From Sacculina carcini (taxonomy: Eukaryota; Arthropoda; Thecostraca; Sacculinidae), in NCBI GenBank assembly GCA_916048095.2, contig OU696576.1, forward strand, positions 1,137,501-1,201,500: DNA of 64,000 nt, in the 5' to 3' direction. Numbering within the stretch: the first letter of the stretch is position 1; every line of letters starts with the position of its first letter. The translations under genes and the position numbers were made by a program. The notes under the pieces were generated by a model that was not told where the DNA came from, ran no database searches, and worked only from the letters and a program-made list of their open reading frames with translations. This document shows, in pieces, positions 34,589 through 44,700 of this stretch.

Positions 34589-35159
34589 GTGTGTGTGTGT
34601 GTGTGTGCGTGTGTGCTTGAATGAGCAGGTATTGACTCAAACAGTGACGGCGACAGGCCGCGACAGAACGTCTGTTGTCACTGTCACCCAGCCAGTGGTT
34701 GTCACGAGCACTGTTCTGTCGACAGTGTTACAGCCGCGCGAGATCCGCGTCACAAGCACAGTCCGAAGAGAAGTTACTCGGTTGACAACTATCACCCGTA
34801 CCGTTACTGCCACTCGCTCCTTAGTCAACCGAGTGACTCGAACACGACTACAAACACGTACCGAGACCGACTACCGCTCCACTCAGAGAGTCGTCACTGT
34901 TCCTGTTGTGGTCACAGTGACAAGCAGTGGTCGGGACCAGATTGCTACCAGGCGGGTCACAAACACCCAGCTGGTGACTTCCCAGGGCCCCAACCAGTTC
35001 GTCACTAAAGTGATCACACAAACCCGGCTGGTGACGACGCAACAAGTGATCTTTAAGACATCGGTACGTCCCCAGACAGTGATCAGCACCTCGGTGGTGA
35101 CAGCTCCTTGTGGATATCGCTACGACGAACCAGACATACCATTCGATATCAGAGGCTGA
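33126..35159 (+). CDS. Secreted Thr/Arg/Val-rich protein with YLPPP and GYxYxxPD motifs (paralogue B), two coding exons
   Basis: Joined exons 33126-33767 and 34629-35159 encode 390 residues. The signal peptide is MSCQVMLATLLLAAAGCHA, cleaved before APQ. The mature chain has SPYLPPPEP, one Cys (GRCADLPP), about 330 residues alternating Thr/Ser/Arg with Val/Ile (TRTITRTV, RSIVRTVTRTTTV, TTITRTVTATRS), then one Cys and CGYRYDEPDIPFDIRG. Donor CTCAG|GTGAGC and acceptor GAGCAG|GTATTG join in phase 0 (RTQ|VLTQ). The 861-bp intron ends in a (GT)n tract instead of a polypyrimidine tract. Signal, YLPPP, two bracketing Cys and the terminal motif match paralogue A, so the pair arose by tandem duplication. 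Ligand and role unknown; probably extracellular. Confidence 0.75.
34536..34628 (+). promoter_or_regulatory. (GT)n tract forming the 3' splice site of paralogue B
   Basis: About 80 bp of GT, then GCTTGAATGAGCAG at the acceptor. There is no pyrimidine run; UG repeats occupy the place where U2AF would bind. Confidence 0.7.
34629..35159 (+). CDS. Paralogue B exon 2
   Basis: 176 codons plus TGA, in phase 0 with exon 1. Contains the second half of the Thr/Arg-Val/Ile domain and the terminal CGYRYDEPDIPF motif. Confidence 0.7.
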   Translation, partial: VLTQTVTATGRDRTSVVTVTQPVVVTSTVLSTVLQPREIRVTSTVRREVTRLTTITRTVTATRSLVNRVTRTRLQTRTETDYRSTQRVVTVPVVVTVTSSGRDQIATRRVTNTQLVTSQGPNQFVTKVITQTRLVTTQQVIFKTSVRPQTVISTSVVTAPCGYRYDEPDIPFDIRG

Positions 35160-35325
35160 ATGGCGCTCATGTGAAGACACACCTTTTCACAGCCACATCA
35201 AATGTGCTAAACCGACTCAAAATCATGTTCAGACTTTCTTTCATTTCTACAAGATTGCTTGTGTGACGCGTTGTTCTTAGCTTCAATTTCCGTCGTTTAC
35301 ATGTCTAAGCATATGAGCGTACACG

Positions 35326-35368
<43 letters not shown>

Positions 35369-35995
35369 GGGCTCGCTAACTGGTTGTACAGCCCTAAATA
35401 CATAATAATATGCAAATTGAGGAGCTCACAAGGAACAAATAAAAACTTGAGACTGTCATAAAGAAAAAGTAGAAACATTTTCCTTTTTTTGGCCGTTAAT
35501 TGTTATTTTGTCCATGCTTTCTTTCAATGTGCTAAAAAGCCATTGTTTCTGTTTGCTGTAACAACAAACCAAATAAATATACAATTAAGGTATTCTGTAA
35601 TTACGATAAAATAAAAATATATCATATTTTAAACACTCAAAATCGAATTCTGAATGAGAAAAGATCAGAAGGAATGGCACAAAATAAGGTCTTCATGCAT
35701 ATGAGATCATATTTGCTTGCGTTGGTGCAATTTAACAAATACAAATAAAAGAAATCCGTCCAATGATATTTTCGCAAAATGGCCATTATATCGATTATTA
35801 CAAGCATGAATTGTAAAAATGTGCTGTAAGTTTAACTCCGATGCAGATTGCCAATTACAGTCTGCACTGTAAGAAATTATTGCTTAACTTTTTATGAAAC
35901 TTAACTTTTCAAATTTACGTGCGATTTGTATTTTACAAAGAAATATATTTCAAATAGTGAAAATGAAGATAAGGTTTAAGAATAACATATTCTAA
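35160..35995. other. Downstream region, no gene seen
   Basis: Has (CA)n at 35329-35364 and AATAAA-type sequences at about 35438 and 35572 that could end paralogue B transcripts. Confidence 0.35.
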
Positions 35996-36130
35996 TAACA
36001 ATCCGGTAAATTGGCTGGGGATATTAATATGCAATTATACTCCCGAGAATTCTACTGAGTTCAGTTCATTGGGTATATTGTCATCAAAACCAGCATAGCG
36101 AAAAAGTGATAATACACTACAACTATGTGT
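35996..36130 (+). mobile_element. MITE family M2, fragment
   Basis: AAATTGGCTGGGGATATTAA, CCCGAGAATTCTACTGAGTT and GTCATCAAAACCAGCATAGC match the 10.7-kb copy; both termini are missing. Confidence 0.55.
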
Positions 36131-36658
36131 GTGTAAATATATACGATAATTATCAACTGATTTACATTATCATCAGTAAATAGGGATGATTCAAGCAAAT
36201 TAAATTTGGATTCCTCCAAAAATACAAGCAAAATCAATTACGGAAGACAAGTAAAAATATCTTACGTTTTGCAAAATCACACAGCTGTATTTTCACTTGG
36301 TATTTAATACTGTAGGTGCGATATGTAGTGGCGTCAACACAGGTTACATATAGATATATTCACACCGAGTCAGTGGGCTAATTGCATAATAATCCACAAT
36401 TAAATGTGAAAATGTGAACATAAAGTGCACTCGAATTAATATACGTGCGTAGGTATCACAGGCAATATTACAAGGCCTAAGACAATGCCATGCTATGATA
36501 TACAAAAATATAAACAGTTTTGTTATAATTGCGCGCCACCTGGTGTTAGCATGCATTCATAATATGTGTGTGTGGTGGAACTTGCTGCGCTCATACGACA
36601 TCTGGTGGTGATTCAAAGAAGCTATTCTCGACCTTCGTGTCCCACGTGTGATGTATAT

Positions 36659-36957
36659 CAGGGCTTCCAAACCGAGGGTGTTTGCACCTCTAGGAGTGCA
36701 AATCTGGTTTTAAAGGGTGAGATAATTCCTTTAACATTAAATTCATGAAAATATATGTTTAAATGCTTAATGTTCAATGTTTTTGTTTTATATTTTCTCA
36801 GAATTTTTTTTCGCATAATCGTGTGCAAAAACAAAATACATCATTTGTATTATAAAAATTTCTCAAATAGCTACAAATACAGGGGGTGCGAGAACTGAAG
36901 GCTTGAAGGAAGGATTGGGCAAAGGGTGCCAAAACTGAAAAACGTTAAGAACACCAG
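36659..36957. mobile_element. hAT-like MITE, diverged
   Basis: Begins CAGGGCTTCCAAACCGAGGG and ends GTTAAGAACACCAG, an inverted CAGnGnTTCnnAACC-type terminus. The subterminal blocks GGGTGTTTGCACC and AGGGGGTGCGAGAACTG are typical of this group. It lies ten bases from the next MITE. Confidence 0.5.
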
Positions 36958-36966
36958 TCTATAGAT

Positions 36967-37276
36967 CAGTGGTTTCCAACCGGTGTGCCGCGGCACCAAA
37001 GGGTGCCGTGACATCTTTTGAGGATGCCGCCAAAATTCAGGGCAAAAATTGCATATTTGTATTATAATACCACTTTTTGTAATAGCAGGATCAGTGTTAA
37101 GGAAATTTTCATATCTATGTATAAGGTGTTGTTATACCGATGCAAAATGTCGAAATGAAAAAAATAATAATAAGAACAACGGATATTTTGAAAATGTATT
37201 TCCTTATGAGGGTGCCGGGAACATTTGAAAGGCTTTGCCAAGGATGCCTCAAACTAGAAAAGGTTGGGAACCACTG
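36967..37276. mobile_element. hAT MITE with perfect 8-bp target duplication
   Basis: Left end CAGTGGTTTCCAACCGGTG and right end AAGGTTGGGAACCACTG are inverted. Flanking CTATAGAT occurs exactly on both sides (36959-36966 and 37277-37284), the 8-bp duplication of hAT transposition. The 310-bp interior has GTGCCGCGGCACC and is noncoding. Perfect flanks suggest a recent insertion. Confidence 0.85.
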
Positions 37277-37549
37277 CTATAGATGGGCGAAATTGCGTTG
37301 ATTTCACTCGACCTGTCTGGGTCACACGGCATGACCTTGTCGTGACCTCGAGCACACGACCCGCCGACAATCTGAACAGCTTGAAACCTGGTTCGAACAC
37401 ACAACTCTACTGGTTTGTATGCGCGGCTGCATGTGTGCATGTTTTGTGACATTGCAACGTCGGTGGCGACGGACTCTCTGTCCGCTCTGTTTCTTGTTTA
37501 TCTAGTCGACTTGGCTGCTCACCCAAAATCGATGCCTCCTACCGACGAG

Positions 37550-37552
<3 letters not shown>

Positions 37553-37599
<47 letters not shown>

Positions 37600-37608
37600 A
37601 CACACAGC
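37553..37608 (+). repeat. (CA)n microsatellite
   Basis: About 56 bp of CA with one interruption. Confidence 0.9.
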
Positions 37609-37879
37609 TGACAGGCACAAGGAGATGGGAAGAAATGCACACGAGGTGCACATAAGGTGTTGTTTTGTGGGTGTGTGCCTGTGTGATTGTTGTGTGGTGC
37701 GTGTGAATTTGGCACGTGAGTGCTGTAGTCAGCATCGTCCAGTTGTAAGGTGTGTACTTACACTATAAAATGCTCACTCAAAATGTTGTTCCTGCTATTG
37801 TAGTTTGAAAAACAAAGTTGTTGTTATTATTGTGTGTTTCTAACTTCGTTCAGCATTGGAAATACTCTGCAGCGATGGC

Positions 37880-38125
37880 TGCCAAGCTTTTTTTGATCAA
37901 GTATCACTTGGAGGTATCGTACAGTCGCCGCGTACCACCTGGTTCCAGAGAAACTCAGTTATATCAGATATCACTATATTTACATAATTGTACAAGTAGA
38001 ACACACAAATCAACTGAAATAAAAAACAACTCAATGAGAGTAGTGTATCTGCTTCTTCTCTATCAGCTGGTCAATGAGGGACATTACTTTGCTCACAACA
38101 CATCAGAAATAACGTCCTGTTGACA
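37880..38125 (-). mobile_element. hAT-like MITE family M4, copy 3 (inverted)
   Basis: CGCGTACCACCTGGTTCCAG, TATCTGCTTCTTCTCTATCA and TTACTTTGCTCACAACACAT are the reverse complement of 11485-11725. The terminal inverted repeats are eroded. Confidence 0.6.
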
Positions 38126-38152
38126 TTGTTCATGACCGCGATAGTGTTTGTT

Positions 38153-38482
38153 GGACTCCGTGGTGTAGTGGTAGCACACCCGCCTCACAAGCAAGAGGTC
38201 CGTGGTTCAAATCCCGGCGGATAAGAATCTCATTGGACCAATTCTATAAATCAACAGCCCTTGTCCACCCAGCAGTAAATGTTACCAGATATCAGTCATG
38301 TGTTGTGCCAATCATTCTGGGGAGGTGGCACTCTCTAATACGTCCCTTGTCCTTGTGGCACCATGGCGTGGAGAGGGTGAGTTCTGCGGTGGCAGCGAGC
38401 TGCACGGGACACACCTGTGTGTTCATAAGCTTTGGCTTCTCCCCGTGTTGCAGCTGTCACTTAGACCTTTAACATTTAAACT
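38153..38482 (+). mobile_element. tRNA-derived SINE, full-length reference copy
   Basis: The head GGACTCCGTGGTGTAGTGGT, then CCCGCCTCACAAGC and GTGGTTCAAATCCCGG, reads as a degenerate tRNA with Pol III A box (TGGTGTAGTGGTAGCA) and B box (GGTTCAAATCC). The anticodon loop CTCACAA gives CAC, resembling tRNA-Val. A body of about 255 bp follows, ending TGTCACTTAGACCTTTAAC. The body is shared with 5613-6240 and 2627-2745, so this is a SINE family. Without an alignment I cannot name it. Confidence 0.75.
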
Positions 38483-39141
38483 GTGACCACCTGAAAGGTC
38501 CTGGTGTACCATAGGCTGGAAACCACTGCTTTTCAGTGATACACTTTCAGTCTTTTTCACCTTTCAGTCTGATTATAATAATGTATACTAAATTTCCTAC
38601 AATCTAATTATATTGTCTAATTAATTAATTATGAATGAATTGAACTAATTCCAAAAGTATTTTACATTGGAGGAACATCTTGCCAACAAGGCATGTGATA
38701 TGACAAAAATAAGTTTTTGAATTGAAAAACTACAGTCTGTATAGTCAGTGCAAGATAGGTGTGAAATTGTTCTACGATTTTGCCGTGTTGTTTGAATTCT
38801 ATTTGAACTGAGTGTCAAAAAATCTTCTTCTTTCGTGCATAATATTCGCGGCAATGGCAAAGTTATTTGTGCACAAAATGCAGGTAACGCTACATATCAC
38901 ACTGAGCACGCACACAACACATCTTTCCTTAGAACTAGATATTTGTTGTCAAATTCCAGAGAGCATTTTCTCTATTATATTTTCCTTTTTTCATTTGGAG
39001 ATTTAATGTGCAGCGGTTGTGTATACTTGTAGCAACCAGACTTCCAGTTTGACCATTGACCTATAGAATGACATTTCGCGATTGACTAAGGATTCTCAAG
39101 GATATCCATGAAGGAGGATTTATCCAGAGGAGGGTTTCAAT
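38483..39141. other. Stretch without gene
   Basis: GGCTGGAAACCACTG at 38515-38529 is a lone hAT-like terminus; the rest is AT-rich with no coding signal. Confidence 0.4.
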
Positions 39142-39577
39142 CAGTGGCAGCGCCAGGATTTTTCAGGTGGGGGGACCGAGAGGAGGATGAAGCTATAGGT
39201 GTCAGGATTCAAGAACATTGGATTTAGAAAATTTGATTCAACGAATTTCTTTCAGTTCTAACCTAACCTGACTAAACCTAACCTAACCTAACCGGCTAAG
39301 CCTAACCTAACCTAAGATCTATGAAAAATATAGAAACGTTTTCGTGCGTTTTTATGTTTTTAATAAATTAGCGTTTTTAATGTTCTTGAATCTGTACACA
39401 TTTAGCCTAGACCCTGAGAGGATGGTTGAAGAAAAAAATGCGTGGTCTCGGCGAAACATGAGGAACCACACTCGAAACGTTCATGGTCAGATTTTTCTGG
39501 GGGCTCAGAGAGGGATTGAGACATTTTTTGGAGGTGGGAGTTCAGCGCCTCCAAGCCTTCTCCAAGCGTCGTCACTG
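39142..39577. mobile_element. MITE family M1 copy with internal insert
   Basis: Starts CAGTGGCAGCGCCAGGATTT, and a worn right end CCAAGCGTCGTCACTG lies at about 39562-39577. The family interior (CGGCGAAACATGAGGAACCA, GTTCATGGTCAGATTTTTC) occupies 39449-39545. Between is unrelated sequence including CCTAA repeats, so something has inserted or the ends belong to two copies. Confidence 0.5.
39259..39315 (-). repeat. Interstitial (TTAGG)n telomere-type repeat
   Basis: Runs of CCTAA (AACCTAACCTAACCTAACC and CCTAACCTAACCTAAG) with small interruptions. TTAGG is the ancestral arthropod telomere unit. Confidence 0.7.
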
Positions 39578-40084
39578 TCTTGGGTACGTGTAGCAATCAT
39601 ATTTCAATTATGATCATTGGACTATAAAATGGCATTTCGTAGTTGACTAAGGATTCTTAATTGGAAACGAAATCCTTCACAGGGGAGTTTATCCGAAGGA
39701 AGGTTTCAACTAACAGAATGGAGAACAGACGTAGCCAGAAATTATAATTAGTGGACGAAAGTTAGCTCAACGTGAGATCCATTGATCATCAAGACAAACC
39801 CGACCAGCTGGGAGGGAAGAATTGTAAAGATAAATTGACATGGCTCTATTATATAGTGAATCAGCCTGGGACAATGACCCAAGTTTTTGACTTATCCGGA
39901 CCAGCATTCTATTAGTATTGCTGGGCGGCTGAAAGATTGGCAGCTCGAGCCCATGTGGAGAAGATACATGCCACGGAGCGACACAAGCAAACGAGGCGAG
40001 TGTTCTGGAAAAACTGCTTATTGCGACATATGACACTGGCGGGGAACGGTCAAAATGGCACAGGTCAGAATGCCACGATAAAAA

Positions 40085-40103
40085 TGGTTAGGTTAGGTTA
40101 GGT
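40085..40103 (+). repeat. Short (GGTTA)n run
   Basis: TGGTTAGGTTAGGTTAGG, the same TTAGG unit in the other orientation, within a patch bordered by inverted-looking AACGGTCAAAATGG and CCGTTCCATTTTTACC. Confidence 0.6.
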
Positions 40104-40596
40104 AATGTTCCTAAATGTCATTTTTACCGTTGCATTTGTACCGTTCCATTTTTACCTTAACTCGACACTGTCACATACATGCACACAGTTGCACCGTGCT
40201 TGAAGAAGCAGAAGGTTGTGAAATACAATGACATGCACGCATTGATGCACGCGCACATGACAGTGTAGGTGTGGGTGTTTGCATGATATATAGGTGGTCA
40301 TGATTTCTGGCGAGTTCCGCGAAGTGGTGCGAGACGTAGAGCACCACATCTACCTCACTACTTTTTAGACTTTTCGGGTAGAATTATTAGACCCGCTTCT
40401 AGACACGTTTCTGACTATACTATGTTGCAGAGTGCATGGTATTTGGTGTAGTTTGACCGTCAATATAGGTTAAATGCACACAATATTTTAGGATTAAAAA
40501 TGACTTCCAGCTGAATTAGGAACACATCTTCTAAAAACATTTTCACTGTTTTCAAGCAGACTGCGTATAACTTAGCTCCGAAGTTAGTATTCAGTT

Positions 40597-40703
40597 CAGT
40601 GGCGGAGCCGAGGGGGGCTTGTACATTTCGCCAAGCACCCCATCTTTTGCCTTAGCCCCCCCCCCCCTCGGCGCACCACCGGCAAATCCTGGCGCCGCCC
40701 CTG
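40597..40703. mobile_element. MITE family M1, internally deleted copy with target duplication
   Basis: Ends CAGTGGCGGAGCCGAGGGGG and AATCCTGGCGCCGCCCCTG; only 107 bp. Flanking ATTCAGTT and ATTAAGGT agree at six of eight positions. Interior keeps CGCCAAGCACCCC. Confidence 0.7.
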
Positions 40704-41237
40704 ATTAAGGTTTGTTATGAAGCCTGATTCATTTCCATCCTGCTAGCGTGTTGGCAATATCGCACCCGCGCCCAATGTTAATTCGGTTGAAAAGTGTTTT
40801 GTTAGTCTGAGATTATGTGAGTATTTTTAATATTTTTTCTTTTCGTCTTAAGAGGTTGTATGTTATTAACGTCGTGGGCGTATCTCGCATTACGTGTTCA
40901 TTTATGTAAGGAAAACATAATTCATAAATCCACTGCAGTCACGGTTTATTTAATAAATATGCAGATTATGGAACTACATAATCTTTTTTTCCAAACATCG
41001 TAAAATATTGATTGAAATATAAAACATAAACATGTATTTTTTGACATCTGTATAAAAATACATATAAATGAAAAATTTTTTATTCACATAAAAATGTTTG
41101 CGTTTTCAAATGAATACACGTCACAAACATTTGTGAGCACGTGTTAGGTGAGTGACTGGCGCGTGAACTCCTGCGTCCACCAGCCGTGCAATCAATTTAA
41201 GGCGTCATTTCTACAGAAATGACGCACGCGCACTGAG

Positions 41238-41273
<36 letters not shown>

Positions 41274-41580
41274 CTACACACGATCACGCGCAGAGCGTAT
41301 GACGGCTCGAGTATAGCCGATGCGCTGTCAAGGCCGATTCTAGAACAGTCTCGTCTAGTGGGTTGATTAGCTGTAGGTGGAAGCGTTGTTCTGTGATTCA
41401 CCGCTGATCTTTCACTAGTCATCACTATTCACACCTACCAATTCATGTCTGTTTGCATTGAAACCACACCGTTCCTTTTCCCAGCGTGGCTCCATTTGTC
41501 GTCCTGGTGACGTTTCTGCGCTCAATACCGAGCACTACTATTGCACGTGATTGCAGATGAAGTGCCCTGCCTGTTTGTAT
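40704..41580. other. Upstream region of the MDR gene
   Basis: AT-rich, then a GC-richer patch from about 41190 containing (CA)n at 41241-41266 (GT in the other strand). A 5' UTR exon and promoter of the MDR gene could lie here, but I cannot fix either. Confidence 0.3.
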
Positions 41581-41616
41581 GTCTGTGTGTGTGTGTGTGT
41601 GTAGAAGGTTGGCGGG

Positions 41617-41727
41617 ATGCCGCTACGTCAGGTGAGCATTGAGTCAACAGGGCCGGCCATGAAGACTAGCGTGCTGAGCTTTGATGTGCCGATGCCTGAT
41701 ATTCCGCCGCAAGGAGCGCGTATCAAG
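41617..41727 (+). CDS. MDR gene exon 1 (coding)
   Basis: ATG 41617 to ATCAAG|GTGAGA, phase 0. It is preceded by (GT)n and TAG at 41603, so a 5' UTR intron may end there. An internal CAG|GTGAGC at 41631 is an alternative donor, but reading on gives the expected start of an MDR fold ending GARIK. Confidence 0.7.
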
Positions 41728-44700
41728 GTGAGAAGATTGTTTTTTTTATTTAGGGTAAGCATACGCTCTCTTTTCGACGGACATGACCTTTTTAGGGGAA
41801 TGTCCGGTGCGTGTGTGGTGTTTGGCCTAGAAAAGAGTCACTTGAAATATTTGGCTTATATTTAAACAATTTTTTTGGAGAATTAGTGTTTTAGTGTTTT
41901 AGTGTTTAGTGAATTAGTGTTGAGTGTTAATATGGTGTTTTTTTAGATATTCGAAATATGGTCAGCCTATTTTATTTACCTGTCTGCTCGAGGGGAATCA
42001 GGCATTTGTTTTGTTTAATTTTACACGCTCAGGTATGTTTGATTTAGAATCAAACTATTATCCAAGATCGATTATTCTGCAAGATCGATTGAAAACAAAT
42101 CTGCGATTAGGTGACTGGATTAGGGAGGGGCGGTTCCTCATGGGCGGCACAAGAGCTGTTGAACACGTTGATTTATCATAACATCTGAGATGCATTTTTA
42201 AGTGTGTTATGTCAAATTTGTTGTGTTATTCTTAAAATTTACTAAGCGCTGAATGAAGGCAAGATCGATTGAAAACTAATATCCAATTAGGTGACTGGAA
42301 GCATGTACTATAATATGAGGTTCGATATATGAACTTGCTAATTCCCTATTACAGTCGTGTTGAAACGCACTGCCTCTTGCGGCTAAATAACCCACAAGAA
42401 TATATGATGGGGAGGCAGATATCCTATATACGCACTGTCAGGATCTGTGTCATGATGGTATCATTTTGATACCATGTTTTCGTTCTTTTCATCGGCAGAC
42501 GCAGTCGACGTGTGTAAATTTGAAACGGTCAATACATTCAAAATGAGTTCAAATTTCACCGTTTTTATTGCGCGGTGGTGTTTGTTGTCGTATCATTGTA
42601 TATCATATCATGTTATAATTGCTGATGTTCAGGTACGTTGTGCCGGAGTATGTTCTCGCTCCAAGAGGTCAATTTCGACCAACAGCGCCAACTCCTTGGC
42701 GTCTTTGACGTCGGAAACTTCGATAGTCAGTTCGCAGGGTATTCGAGACACGTCCCTTTTTCCCGGTCAGTGTTGAGGCTCATAGCGTCGTATCATTGCA
42801 CGACCTCGGAGCAGAGGCGGCGCCAAGAGGACTAGGAGGACTGAAGTATCCTAAAAAAATATACCAAGCCCCCTGAACCCCCGCCAAAAATAGAAATCCT
42901 GCCCATACATATTTCAAATGCAGTTCCTCATGTTTCGCCAATCCTCCACACCCTTTTCCTTAGCCATCCCACCAGCTTTAACAACCGGAAAAATCCTGGC
43001 GCCGCCACTGTCTCCAAGACTTTGTTATGGTTCAATGACTCACACCATGCAGACTATCGTAAATGCTCTTTTTATCCGACATGCCGGATTATTTTTCGAC
43101 TCCCCCTTCTTATGGTGCCGGATTATAAGAGCCTGCCGGATTATTAGAGCCTGTTGGATTATTTTTGGTCACTCCGCACGGTAGGATTGCGCAAAAACTG
43201 CAACACAAAAAATAGTGCACTGATAACAGGGACGAGAGAAGACGCGTATCTCCACAGTGTATTGTTATGTGTAGTATTCGCCCACGTGTCTGAGGATTGC
43301 TAAATAAACTGTTGCTGAACTATAACTGAATCGTGGTTGTAGTTTCAATAAGCCTTTCCAGGAAGGGCCGGATTATTAGAGCCTGTCGGATTATTAGAGC
43401 CTGTCGGATAAATAGAGCATTTACGGTATGTGAAACTATTATCAACGTGGTCAAGGGGACACAGATCACACTCCCAAGCAAACATTTACAACCTAGCAAG
43501 TTTACTGTCAAATCCTTTGCTAACCAAAATTATTCTAGCGCTTCTGTATCTTCATTTTCACACATGTTTGTAGCCGTATCATTATAATCCCAAGATGTGC
43601 AGACTATAAGGCGTGGAAACAACATAAGTATATCTGATATCGCAAGTCAGTGTTTGTTCAGCAAATATTGACTGTAAGATGTTGCGGTGCAGGTTTCGAG
43701 GTGGCTGGCTCAGTGGAGAAGTTCGGAACTGGCGTCGACTTGGAGAACTGCCCCGTCAAAGTGGGTGACAATGTGATTGTGTACCCCTACGTCGGATGTC
43801 CGGATGGGTGAGTTGTTCCAGGACGTCCCATATCTCAGTCCGAGGGCCCAGGGGACAAGGCGTTTCAAGGATTTCACGACAAGGATTTCGGGCCCATTAT
43901 CCAGTTGGATATTATTTGTATTATGATTAATTACAGGTAAATCCAGTAGCATGGTAAGAGTGGAAGCACTATTACTACCCTGCGGTAGCCTCATGTACCG
44001 GAAGTGCCCAAAACACGTGCAGAGAAAAAGAGTTCGAAATGTAAATGTTTCAGACATGAAGAGATGTAAATGTTTCAGTCATTAACTTCCGCGTTCAATT
44101 ACATCTTCCAGCTCCTATAAATCTTTCAGCAGCAAATTATATAAATATCTTTTGGATGTGTACATAGATTCTTGAGCCCACACCGATATTATTCGTTTTT
44201 CTGTAGTATACGTGTTTTTGTGTGACTCTTGTGTGTCTTATTCCGCTGTGAGCCCAAGTTTTTTTTATGATGCATTTTCATTTGTGTGTACATTGTGTGA
44301 TTTGTATGTATATTTTCATCCATGCCAATACTTTGTTGTATAAAGTGGCAATACATTTCTGATTTCTGATTTCTGAAGATGAAAACTAATGAAGAAAGAA
44401 TCAATTTAAATAATCCATTAATCAAATATAATTAGCGAATCAAAAGGATAAATATAATTGTATAAAAGTCTTTTTATACAATCGTACAAATTATAAAATA
44501 AATTCTAGTTTCATGTTAGATTTTAACACAATAATACAGTCTTGCAGGTCAGTGCTTCTATTATACACAAACAATCACGGTCATATTTTAACACCCGGTT
44601 TTTAATTGCCATAATTGAAGTAATTGAAGTTGGTTAAAAAATTGTGTATTCATTAATGTCTCATTTTTATTAAATATGTGATTAAATTTTACTAACTATT

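Noticed and set aside
38153-38225. A genuine tRNA-Val gene
   Set aside because: Acceptor and T-stem pairings are broken and the same head with body recurs elsewhere, so it is a SINE head.
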